The notes: a model not told the origin generated them from the letters alone. Positions 1 through 6,015 are shown, numbered from the stretch's first letter. The stretch is 6,065 bases of DNA from an uncultured Bacillaceae bacterium (GCA_937958375.1 CALGNY010000041.1:1-6065), one strand, 5' to 3'. Translations and numbers: made by a program.

Positions 1-2450
1 AAACGACTTTTCGTCATGAAACCTATAAGGAATACAAGGGTGGCAGACAAAAAACGCCGCCAGAGCTATCAGAGCAGTTCATGATCGTACGCCAGCTATT
101 GGATGCATTTGGCATTAAGCATTATGAGTTGGATCAGTACGAAGCGGATGACATTATCGGAACCATTTCTAAGCAGGCCTCCGAGCGAAAAAAACAGACG
201 CATATCATCACGGGTGATAAAGACCTGCTTCAATTGGCAGATGACCATACGACCGTTCTGATATCCAAAAAAGGAACCTCTGATATGGATACGTATACCC
301 CTGAGACGATTCCAGAGAAAATGGGGGTTTCACGCGAACAATTAATTGATCTGAAAGCATTGATGGGAGATTCGTCAGATAATATCCCTGGTGTTGCCGG
401 GGTCGGTCAGAAGACGGCGGCAAAGCTGTTAAAGCAGTTTGATACATTAGAAAATGTCTATGACCATTTGGATGAAGTGAGTGGGAAAAAACTGAAGGAA
501 AATCTGACGAACCACAAAGAGGATGCCTTCATGAGTAAAGACCTCGTGACCATCGAGCGGGATGCCCCGATTGAAATTGGATTTGACGATATCGCATATG
601 AAGGGTATGAAACCCAGAAAGTCGTCGAGATCTTTAAAGTGTATGGGTTTAATTCGTTGATGGACCGGATTGATGGCGCTGAAAGTGAAGCACCAGTCGA
701 GCGGGCGAAAGTAGATTATCAAATCGTCTCGGATTTTAATGAGGACATGCTTGGACAGGATTACAATATACTCATCATGGAAAATTGGGATGAAAATTAT
801 CACCAATCGGATGTCGTTGGGTTTGCTTTATCCAATAAGACAGGCCATTATTTTATCCCAACCGAAGTTGCCACTGAATCGGCGGCTTTCATCGATTGGT
901 TGAAAGATCCTGAAAAGAAAAAGGTCGTAGGCGACAGCAAAGCGATCAAAGTGGCGCTGGCCTGGCGAGGTGTGAAAATCGAGGGCATCGAGTTCGACCT
1001 CTTACTGGCTTCCTATATCGTCAATCCACAAAATTCTGCACATGACCTCCCAGGGGTCGCGAACTTTTATGGGATTGTCGATGCGACGTACGACGAAGAG
1101 ATCTACGGAAAAGGTGCCAAGCGAAAGCTTCCTGATGAATCGGTTTATGCAGAACATATCGTCAGAAAATCCTTCGTCGGTAAACAACTGCATGAAATAT
1201 TGGATAATGAACTGCGTGAAAACGAGCAGGAACAACTGTTTTATGAGTTGGAAATGCCTTTATCGATTATCTTGGGCGAAATGGAATATCTCGGCGTCAA
1301 GGCAGATGTAAACCGATTAAAAGAAATGAAGAAAGACTTGGATGAGCGGTTGAAGCAAATTGAAGGTAAAATCCATGAGCTTGCAGGGCGTGAGTTTAAC
1401 ATTGATTCACCAAAACAATTAGGTGTCGTTTTATTCGAGGATCTGGGACTTCCTGTCATCAAAAAAACGAAAACTGGTTATTCGACGGCTGCAGATGTTT
1501 TGGAAAAATTACAACATGAGCATGAAATCGTCGATCAAATCTTGCTTTATCGCCAGTTGAGGAAGCTGCAGTCAACGTATTTGGAAGGCTTATTGAAGGT
1601 CGTCCATGCTGACACAGACAAAATACACACACGGTTCAATCAAGTTCTCACCCAAACCGGAAGACTGAGCTCTGTCGATCCGAACTTGCAAAATATCCCG
1701 ATCCGACTCGAAGAAGGAAGACGGATCAGACAAGCCTTCATTCCGTCCAAAGAAAACTGGGTCATGTTGGCTGCCGATTATTCACAAATTGAACTACGCG
1801 TGCTCGCTCATATTTCAAAGGACGAAAAGTTGATCGAAGCTTTCAAGCAAGGAAAAGATATCCACACGCAAACGGCAGCAGAGGTGTTCAATGTCCAACC
1901 TGATGAAGTGACACCATTGATGAGACGCCATGCGAAAGCAGTTAACTTTGGAATTGTTTATGGCATCAGTGATTACGGTTTGAGTCAGAGTCTGGGGATC
2001 ACCAGAAAAGAAGCCGGAGTATTTATTGACACGTATTTTAATAGTTACCCAGGTGTAAAGCAGTACATGGATGAAATCGTCAACCAAGCGAAGCGGGACG
2101 GATTCGTTGAAACGATTATGCACCGCAGACGCTACTTGCCGGACATCAATGCGCGAAATTTCAACCGCAGAAGTTTCGCCGAGCGGACTGCGATGAACTC
2201 ACCGATCCAAGGGAGTGCCGCTGACATTATCAAACAAGCAATGATTGATGTGAAAAAGGCGTTGGAAAAAACGGATATTGAGGCCAATCTATTGCTTCAA
2301 GTCCATGATGAGCTCATTTTTGAAGTGGCAAAAGAAGATGTCGAGAAGCTTAAAGATGTCGTGACACAAGCGATGGAAAATACAATTCAAATCGACGTTC
2401 CACTTCTTGTTGACGCATCGTACGGCGACACTTGGTATGATGCGAAATAG
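1..2450 (+). CDS. polA: DNA polymerase I, 5'-truncated by the window edge
   Basis: Family A DNA polymerase for Okazaki-fragment processing and repair gap filling. The reading frame is open from the first bases (first full codon at 3) with no start in the window. The 815 visible residues, against about 880 in Bacillus PolA, imply about 65 missing N-terminal residues. The 5'-nuclease domain (to about 680) shows the acidic EADD cluster (141-152), ITGDKDLLQL, and the GDSSDN plus helix-hairpin-helix stretch (about 366-431). The central domain (about 690-1180) has the 3'-5' exonuclease fold, but where E. coli has the catalytic DTE triplet there is MENW, and the third-motif region reads AEHIVRKS, so proofreading is probably lost, as in other Bacillus PolA proteins. 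The polymerase domain has motif A (AADYSQIELRV, from 1770), the O-helix RRHAKAVNFGIVYG (1923-1964) and motif C (QVHDELIFE, Asp-Glu at 2307-2312). It ends in the typical YGDTWYDAK. The inner ATG at 81 is not the start. Confidence 0.98.
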   Translation, partial: TTFRHETYKEYKGGRQKTPPELSEQFMIVRQLLDAFGIKHYELDQYEADDIIGTISKQASERKKQTHIITGDKDLLQLADDHTTVLISKKGTSDMDTYTPETIPEKMGVSREQLIDLKALMGDSSDNIPGVAGVGQKTAAKLLKQFDTLENVYDHLDEVSGKKLKENLTNHKEDAFMSKDLVTIERDAPIEIGFDDIAYEGYETQKVVEIFKVYGFNSLMDRIDGAESEAPVERAKVDYQIVSDFNEDMLGQDYNILIMENWDENYHQSDVVGFALSNKTGHYFIPTEVATESAAFIDWLKDPEKKKVVGDSKAIKVALAWRGVKIEGIEFDLLLASYIVNPQNSAHDLPGVANFYGIVDATYDEEIYGKGAKRKLPDESVYAEHIVRKSFVGKQLHEILDNELRENEQEQLFYELEMPLSIILGEMEYLGVKADVNRLKEMKKDLDERLKQIEGKIHELAGREFNIDSPKQLGVVLFEDLGLPVIKKTKTGYSTAADVLEKLQHEHEIVDQILLYRQLRKLQSTYLEGLLKVVHADTDKIHTRFNQVLTQTGRLSSVDPNLQNIPIRLEEGRRIRQAFIPSKENWVMLAADYSQIELRVLAHISKDEKLIEAFKQGKDIHTQTAAEVFNVQPDEVTPLMRRHAKAVNFGIVYGISDYGLSQSLGITRKEAGVFIDTYFNSYPGVKQYMDEIVNQAKRDGFVETIMHRRRYLPDINARNFNRRSFAERTAMNSPIQGSAADIIKQAMIDVKKALEKTDIEANLLLQVHDELIFEVAKEDVEKLKDVVTQAMENTIQIDVPLLVDASYGDTWYDAK

Positions 2451-2491
2451 TTAAGAAATAGAGAACTTTACGAAGAGAGGAAGTACGACGA

Positions 2492-3337
2492 TTGCCAGAG
2501 CTACCAGAAGTAGAGACGGTTCGACGCACGTTGGAGCCATTAATTACCGAAACGACCATTGAAGCCATCGAGATTCGCTATGCAGGCATCGTCAAAGAAC
2601 CAGCGGATACAGAGGCTTTTAAGCATCTATTGATCGGTCAAACCTTCCAATCCATCGATCGGTTGGGGAAATTTTTGTTGTTCCGATTGGACGACTATAC
2701 ATTAGTTTCCCACTTGCGTATGGAAGGAAAGTACGGCATCTTTGATCCGGAAGATGCAACCGATACCCATACACATGTCATTTTTTCCTTATCGAATGGA
2801 AAGCAACTTCGTTATAAGGATGTCCGTAAGTTTGGAACGATGCATGTAAAGTTGAAGGGGAATGAATTAAATACCGCACCGCTCAATAAGTTGGGCTTTG
2901 AACCATTTGACGAGCGATTCACGCCTGAGTATTTAGCTGAATCGCTACATAAGACGACCCGGAAAATCAAGACCGTCCTGCTTGATCAAACCATCGTCAC
3001 GGGATTAGGAAACATTTACGTGGATGAAGCACTGTTTTGGAGTGAAATACATCCCGAGCGGATCGCAAATACACTTACCTATGAAGAATGTGTGCGACTA
3101 CATGAGATGATCCGAAAGGTACTCGATGATGCCATTCAGGTCGGTGGCTCATCGATTCGGTCTTATTTGAATTCGCTTGGTGAAATCGGCATGTTCCAAT
3201 TGCAAATTGCCGTATATGGTAAAGAAGGCGAAGCTTGTAAGGTTTGTGGTACCCCCATCGAAAAAATCAAAGTCGGCGGGCGTGGGACACATTTCTGCCC
3301 AGCTTGCCAATCAGCATCGGCTCAAAAGCAAGACTAA
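2492..3337 (+). CDS. mutM: Formamidopyrimidine-DNA glycosylase (Fpg/MutM)
   Basis: Base-excision-repair glycosylase/AP lyase that removes 8-oxoguanine and formamidopyrimidines. The start is TTG, fixed by the invariant N-terminus MPELPEVETV: after Met removal the proline is the Schiff-base nucleophile and the next Glu is the general acid. A GAGG-type Shine-Dalgarno sequence lies at 2477-2480, 11 nt upstream. In the 281 residues, Lys60 (RLGKF) is the conserved phosphate/catalytic lysine, and Met77, Arg112 and Phe114 are the void-filling/intercalating residues at the positions known in Geobacillus MutM. The helix-two-turn-helix motif includes GLGNIYVDEA (171-180). A C-terminal zinc finger has Cys249, Cys252, Cys269 and Cys272 (C-x2-C-x16-C-x2-C), with Arg264 on the hairpin. 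Length is normal and no key residue is missing. It begins 41 bp after polA, so co-transcription is likely, coupling lesion excision to gap filling. Confidence 0.98.
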   Translation: MPELPEVETVRRTLEPLITETTIEAIEIRYAGIVKEPADTEAFKHLLIGQTFQSIDRLGKFLLFRLDDYTLVSHLRMEGKYGIFDPEDATDTHTHVIFSLSNGKQLRYKDVRKFGTMHVKLKGNELNTAPLNKLGFEPFDERFTPEYLAESLHKTTRKIKTVLLDQTIVTGLGNIYVDEALFWSEIHPERIANTLTYEECVRLHEMIRKVLDDAIQVGGSSIRSYLNSLGEIGMFQLQIAVYGKEGEACKVCGTPIEKIKVGGRGTHFCPACQSASAQKQD

Positions 3338-3347
3338 ACGTTAAGTT

Positions 3348-3368
3348 CTGGGTCGTTGAATGTCCCAG
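3348..3368 (+). other. Small hairpin presenting CGTTGAATG in its loop
   Basis: CTGGG (3348-3352) can pair with CCCAG (3364-3368) around an 11-nt loop, T-CGTTGAATG-T. It begins 10 bp after the mutM stop and has no following T run, so it is not a convincing intrinsic terminator. Its loop carries the same 9-mer as the larger hairpin downstream (3408-3416). Five base pairs alone could arise by chance; the shared loop is what makes it notable. Confidence 0.4.
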
Positions 3369-3377
3369 TTCCGAGCC

Positions 3378-3406
3378 GCACTTACATATAGCTCTTTTCA
3401 TAAGAT
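3378..3406 (+). promoter_or_regulatory. Weak SigE-like promoter candidate before ytaF
   Basis: CATAAGAT (3399-3406) matches the sporulation SigE -10 consensus CATACAnT at most positions. GCACTTA (3378-3384), 14 bp upstream, is a poor match to the SigE -35 element. Transcription would start near 3413, inside the hairpin loop, giving an mRNA without the 5' arm and with a free Shine-Dalgarno sequence. The match is weak and rests on remembered consensus sequences, so this is a hypothesis only. Confidence 0.2.
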
Positions 3407-3433
3407 ACGTTGAATGCTTATGGAAGGAGCTAT
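3388..3433 (+). promoter_or_regulatory. Long hairpin sequestering the ytaF ribosome binding site (possible attenuator)
   Basis: In RNA, 3388-3404 pairs with 3417-3433 over 17 consecutive positions, two of them G-U wobbles (3395/3426 and 3398/3423), around a 12-nt loop. The 3' arm contains the whole ytaF Shine-Dalgarno AAGGAG (3424-3429), so the folded form would hide it from ribosomes. The stem runs straight into five T's (3433-3437), which also gives it the layout of a weak intrinsic terminator, although its base is AT-rich (AUAGC/GCUAU). It lies between mutM and ytaF and could therefore uncouple ytaF from read-through transcription of polA-mutM, at the level of translation, termination or both. 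The pairing is visible in the sequence; its function is inferred. Confidence 0.7.
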
Positions 3434-3439
3434 TTTTAC

Positions 3440-4057
3440 ATGAGCTCACTAATCGTGATTGGATTATTAAGCTTTGCGGTCAGTTTTGATAGTTTTTTCT
3501 TTGGATTAACCTTTGAAATTCGGTCGATTTCAATCAGTTCACGAATCGTCATTTTTATTGGGATGGTTACAGGTGCAAGCTTCTTGGTCGGCAGCTGGTT
3601 AGGTGAATTGTTTGTATATGTAATGCCACGTCTCACCGATTATTTAGGTGGAACGATTTTTATCGGGATCGGTTTATGGGTGATCTGGCAATGGATTTCC
3701 GACCAAAAGAAGAAGTTAAAAACCGTTCAATCGCCATGGTCACTGATTGATTTATGGCATGTATTGAAAGAGCCACAAATGGCTGATTACGACCATTCCG
3801 GTTCCATTCATGGGTATGAAGCGTTTCTCGTCGCCTTTGCGTTATCGATGGATTCATTTGCAACAGGGATCGGTTCAACCTTAACGGAGCTTCCGATCTA
3901 TATCTTAGCTTGTTTGATCGGCATTTTTTCAAGTTTATTTTTACTGATAGGGAAATGGACGGGAAGTTTGCTTCAACGCATTCACTCGATTCATCTACTT
4001 GGATTTTTTCCAGGCATGATTTTTATCGGAATCGGAATTTTAAATTTGATAAGGTAG
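3440..4057 (+). CDS. ytaF: Sporulation-associated membrane protein YtaF (MntP-like)
   Basis: Predicted polytopic inner-membrane protein of 205 residues, related to the MntP manganese exporter family; YtaF members are typical of endospore formers, and the substrate is not known from sequence. I see six hydrophobic segments, at about 3-24, 35-57, 69-86, 127-148, 152-171 and 183-203. The protein is an internal duplication: FAVSFDSFFFG (12-22) is echoed by FALSMDSFATG (133-143), and each half keeps the Asp (17 and 138) that corresponds to the essential acidic residues of MntP. Between the halves, residues 116-127 fit an EF-hand calcium loop (DxDxSGxIxxxE). The ATG at 3440 is chosen because AAGGAG (3424-3429) precedes it by 10 nt and the membrane helix starts at once. 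An in-frame TTG at 3410 lacks a Shine-Dalgarno sequence and sits in the hairpin loop. Expression may be limited by that hairpin. coaE follows almost directly. Confidence 0.93.
   Translation: MSSLIVIGLLSFAVSFDSFFFGLTFEIRSISISSRIVIFIGMVTGASFLVGSWLGELFVYVMPRLTDYLGGTIFIGIGLWVIWQWISDQKKKLKTVQSPWSLIDLWHVLKEPQMADYDHSGSIHGYEAFLVAFALSMDSFATGIGSTLTELPIYILACLIGIFSSLFLLIGKWTGSLLQRIHSIHLLGFFPGMIFIGIGILNLIR
3785..3820 (+). other. EF-hand-like metal-binding loop inside YtaF
   Basis: Codons for residues 116-127 read DYDHSGSIHGYE, which fits the 12-residue EF-hand loop: acidic or polar ligands at positions 1, 3 and 5, Gly at 6, Ile at 8 and Glu at 12. It lies in the soluble linker between the two three-helix halves, immediately before the second conserved Asp-containing helix. 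Binding of calcium or another divalent ion is an inference. Confidence 0.6.
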
Positions 4058-4065
4058 GGATGGAT

Positions 4066-4680
4066 ATGCCACTCGTTGTAGGATTGACAGGAAGTATCGC
4101 AACAGGGAAATCGACTATTTCAAAAATGTTTTCAGAAGCTGACGTACCGGTCATCGATGCGGATGCGATTGCACGTGAGGTTGTTGAGCCTGGAGAAGTT
4201 GCTTATGAGAAAATTGTCCAACACTTTGGTGAAGAGGTGACTTCAGAGGGTGGGACATTAAACCGCAAACGACTGGGATCGATTGTCTTTAATGACGAAT
4301 CTGAACGTAAAGCATTGAATGAAATCATTCATCCGGAAATACGGAAAGAAATGCTTAGCCGCCGTGATCAATATATACGGGAAGAACAGCCTTTGATCAT
4401 TATGGATATTCCATTGCTGTTTGAGAGCGGACTCTTTGATTACGTCGATCAAGTACTCGTCGTGTATATCCCTGAGAAGCTGCAGGTGGAGCGCCTGATG
4501 AAGCGGGACAAGTCATCAAAAGAAGACGCTCAAGCGAGGATCGATGCACAAATCTCCATTGAGGAGAAAAAAGACAAAGCGGATGCCGTGATTGATAACA
4601 GTGGAACCATTGAAGAGAGTCGAAGGCAATTGATGGAGATTCTAAGAAATTGGGGCGTTGAAGATGCGTTTTTGCCGTAG
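4066..4680 (+). CDS. coaE: Dephospho-CoA kinase
   Basis: Catalyses the last step of coenzyme A synthesis, ATP-dependent phosphorylation of the 3'-hydroxyl of dephospho-CoA, in the cytosol. With the ATG at 4066 it has 204 residues, normal for the family. The P-loop is GLTGSIATGKST (6-17), followed by the substrate-site DADAIAREV (31-39), HPEIRKEM (89-96), the Walker-B-like IMDIPLLFESG (112-122), the LID segment LMKRDKSSKEDAQARI (144-159) and the C-terminal ADAVIDNSG (172-180). An ATG at 4060 would add only Met-Asp. I prefer 4066 because AGGG (4056-4059) is then 6 nt upstream and the protein begins MPLVVGLTG as homologues do; 4060 remains possible with AAGG at 4051-4054. The start lies 8 bp after the ytaF stop and the Shine-Dalgarno overlaps the end of ytaF, so translational coupling is likely. 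No good intrinsic terminator follows. Confidence 0.97.
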   Translation: MPLVVGLTGSIATGKSTISKMFSEADVPVIDADAIAREVVEPGEVAYEKIVQHFGEEVTSEGGTLNRKRLGSIVFNDESERKALNEIIHPEIRKEMLSRRDQYIREEQPLIIMDIPLLFESGLFDYVDQVLVVYIPEKLQVERLMKRDKSSKEDAQARIDAQISIEEKKDKADAVIDNSGTIEESRRQLMEILRNWGVEDAFLP

Positions 4681-4696
4681 TTTGTCAAAAACTCTT

Positions 4697-4728
4697 CACA
4701 TTACACCTTTCATTTTAGGGTAAATGTG
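4697..4728. repeat. Imperfect dyad covering the upstream part of the gapB promoter
   Basis: CACATTACACCT (4697-4708) and AGGGTAAATGTG (4717-4728) are inverted repeats that pair at 11 positions with one bulged base in each arm (A4705 and A4722) and an 8-nt centre. The dyad spans the -35 position and ends at the extended -10 TG of gapB. It has no T run, so it is a poor terminator for coaE; an operator or a 3'-end stabilising stem are alternatives. Confidence 0.35.
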
Positions 4729-4735
4729 TTATACT
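4707..4735 (+). promoter_or_regulatory. gapB promoter (SigA, extended -10)
   Basis: TATACT (4730-4735) matches five of six bases of the SigA -10 box and is preceded by TGT, giving an extended -10 (TGnTATACT). The hexamer at -35 with 17-bp spacing (CTTTCA, 4707-4712) is weak, which is common for extended -10 promoters. The start point would be near 4742, leaving a leader of about 47 nt with AGGAGG (4776-4781) 7 nt before the gapB ATG. Confidence 0.7.
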
Positions 4736-4767
4736 AATTGTGGGATTTTGAAAATATGTATAACGTT
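4725..4767. promoter_or_regulatory. Candidate CcpN operator pair at gapB
   Basis: TGTGTTATACT (4725-4735) fits at all 11 positions the CcpN consensus as I remember it (TRTGHYATAYW) and overlaps the -10 box. A second site on the - strand, AACGTTATACA (complement of 4757-4767), fits at 9 of 11. The cores form a perfect 7-bp inverted repeat, GTTATAC (4728-4734) and GTATAAC (4758-4764), 30 bp apart start to start, about three helical turns. In B. subtilis CcpN represses gapB, pckA and sr1 when glycolytic carbon is present, so the context agrees. Binding here is inferred. Confidence 0.55.
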
Positions 4768-4788
4768 TATGCCTTAGGAGGATGAAAT

Positions 4789-5799
4789 ATGACGACAACA
4801 CGGATTGCAATCAACGGCTTTGGTCGAATCGGACGGATGGTATTTCGCCGTGCGATGAAGGAAGACCAACTAGAAGTGGTTGCAATAAACGCAAGTTACC
4901 CAGTAGAAACATTGGCACACTTAATTAAGTATGATTCAAACCACGGGCACTACGACGGAGAAGTCAAAGTCGAAAACGACCAATTAGTCGTTGACGGCAA
5001 AGTGATTGAGAAGGTTTCAAACCGTAATCCAGCTGAACTACCGTGGAAGGATCTGAATATAGACATTGTCATTGAAGCGACCGGCAAATTCAACTCCAAA
5101 GAAAAGTCACAACCACATATTGACGCTGGTGCGAAAAAAGTTATCTTGACCGCTCCAGGTAAAGGTGAAGTCGACCGCACCATCGTTTTGGGTGTCAATG
5201 AACAAGACTATGACCCAGCAAATGATGTCGTAATATCCAACGCATCGTGTACGACAAACGGCTTAGCGCCTGTCGCAAAAGTTTTGGAAGATAAGTTCGG
5301 AATCGAAAATGGATTGATGACGACGGTACACGCGTTCACAAACGACCAAAACAATCTGGATAACCCGCATAAAGACTTGCGTCGTGCTCGTGGCGCCACA
5401 CAATCGATCATCCCTACTTCTACCGGTGCAGCGAAGGCGCTTGGTGAAGTGATGCCTAGCTTGAAAGGTAAGCTACATGGGATGGCACTACGTGTTCCGA
5501 CTCCAAACGTTTCACTCGTTGACCTTGTGGTTGACTTGAAACAAGATGTCACAGCTGAAGAAGTGAACCAAGCATTTTACGAAGTGGCTGAAGGGTCCAT
5601 GAAAGGCATTCTTTCCATTAACGAAGAACCGTTAGTATCCATGGACTATATGACAAACGACTTCTCATCTATTGTCGATGGGCTATCCACTATGGTCATG
5701 GGAGATCGTAAAGTGAAGGTATTGGCTTGGTATGACAACGAGTGGGGATATTCTTCTCGTGTTGTTGATTTAGTCAAATATGTCGCTGATCGTTTATAA
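4789..5799 (+). CDS. gapB: Glyceraldehyde-3-phosphate dehydrogenase, gluconeogenic NADP-preferring type (GapB)
   Basis: Cytosolic GAPDH of 336 residues, full length. The N-terminal Rossmann fold starts AINGFGRIGRM (7-17); the catalytic domain has the nucleophile Cys154 in SNASCTTN and the base His181 in MTTVHAF. It reads as GapB rather than the glycolytic GapA. After the second strand, AINASYP (32-38) replaces the Asp-containing VND of NAD-specific enzymes, and LDNPHKDLRRAR carries Asn192 where GapA has Leu. Both changes are known to favour NADP, hence the reverse (gluconeogenic) direction. The end VLAWYDNEWGYS is typical. The ATG is set by a strong AGGAGG (4776-4781) 7 nt upstream. Oddity: the second Cys of SCTTNC, four residues after the nucleophile, is Gly158; the catalytic Cys itself is intact. 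The gene has its own extended -10 promoter with a candidate CcpN operator and a strong terminator, so it looks monocistronic, unlike the gapB-speD arrangement of B. subtilis. Confidence 0.97.
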   Translation: MTTTRIAINGFGRIGRMVFRRAMKEDQLEVVAINASYPVETLAHLIKYDSNHGHYDGEVKVENDQLVVDGKVIEKVSNRNPAELPWKDLNIDIVIEATGKFNSKEKSQPHIDAGAKKVILTAPGKGEVDRTIVLGVNEQDYDPANDVVISNASCTTNGLAPVAKVLEDKFGIENGLMTTVHAFTNDQNNLDNPHKDLRRARGATQSIIPTSTGAAKALGEVMPSLKGKLHGMALRVPTPNVSLVDLVVDLKQDVTAEEVNQAFYEVAEGSMKGILSINEEPLVSMDYMTNDFSSIVDGLSTMVMGDRKVKVLAWYDNEWGYSSRVVDLVKYVADRL

Positions 5800-5809
5800 T
5801 CGATTGATG

Positions 5810-5857
5810 ACCTCGTTTTACTGCAGATGCAGTGAAGCGGGGTTTTTCTTTTGTTTT
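5810..5857 (+). terminator. Intrinsic terminator of gapB
   Basis: A 15-bp stem (5810-5824 with 5829-5843, three G-U wobbles) closes on an AGAT tetraloop and is followed by a T-rich run broken by single C and G bases (5843-5857). The lower stem is GC-rich (ACCUCG/CGGGGU). It begins 11 bp after the gapB stop and should end the transcript efficiently. Confidence 0.92.
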
Positions 5858-5901
5858 TATGGAAAATGAGATGATCTCGTAGGCATAATGTTGTTTTCGG
5901 T

Positions 5902-5999
5902 AGGAGGATGAGTTGCTTTTCCCTAGCAGAACATTCATTTTTCCACTTTTGACAAACTCGCTGAAACATGGGATAAGAGATAAAAAGGGGATTATTTGA
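5902..5999 (+). CDS. Doubtful 28-codon ORF with a strong ribosome binding site
   Basis: A TTG at 5913 opens a 28-residue frame ending in TGA (5997-5999). AGGAGG (5902-5907) lies 5 nt upstream, and the 11-mer around it (TAGGAGGATGA) is identical to the one before gapB (4775-4785). The peptide begins MLFPSRTFIFPLL, a short hydrophobic stretch, and ends in a basic tail. I recognise no family. There is no clear promoter upstream (CATAAT at 5884-5889 lacks a -35 partner), and a promoter-like sequence lies inside the frame. It could be a small hydrophobic peptide or chance; the coordinates include the ribosome binding site. Confidence 0.2.
5949..5977 (+). promoter_or_regulatory. Promoter candidate for the next gene to the right
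   Basis: A perfect -35 box TTGACA (5949-5954) is followed after 17 bp by GATAAG (5972-5977), four of six for a -10 box, preceded by TGG, an extended -10. Transcription would start near 5984 and run through the tandem repeats at 6016-6065 into the gene beyond the window, which in Bacillus relatives is speD or nrdR (synteny from memory). Confidence 0.5.
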
Positions 6000-6015
6000 A
6001 AAACGGAGCGATTTT

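Noticed and set aside
208..2568. Several antisense open frames of 70-120 codons across polA and the start of mutM
   Set aside because: They lie opposite well-conserved coding sequence, show no recognisable domain and lack convincing start signals; they are shadows of the real genes.
3410..3439. N-terminal extension of ytaF from a TTG at 3410
   Set aside because: No Shine-Dalgarno precedes it, it lies in the hairpin loop, and the ATG at 3440 has AAGGAG at proper spacing and begins the first membrane helix directly.
3910..4065. N-terminal extension of coaE back to a TTG at 3910
   Set aside because: It would overlap ytaF by about 150 bp in another frame, and CoaE proteins begin a few residues before the P-loop, as with the ATG at 4066 (or 4060).
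4669..4691. TTTTTG/CAAAAA inverted repeat at the end of coaE as a terminator
   Set aside because: The stem is six mostly A-T pairs with an 11-nt loop and no T run after it; far too weak.
5868..5878. Short palindrome GAGATGATCTC after the gapB terminator
   Set aside because: Five-base arms with a single central base are likely to occur by chance, and nothing nearby depends on it.
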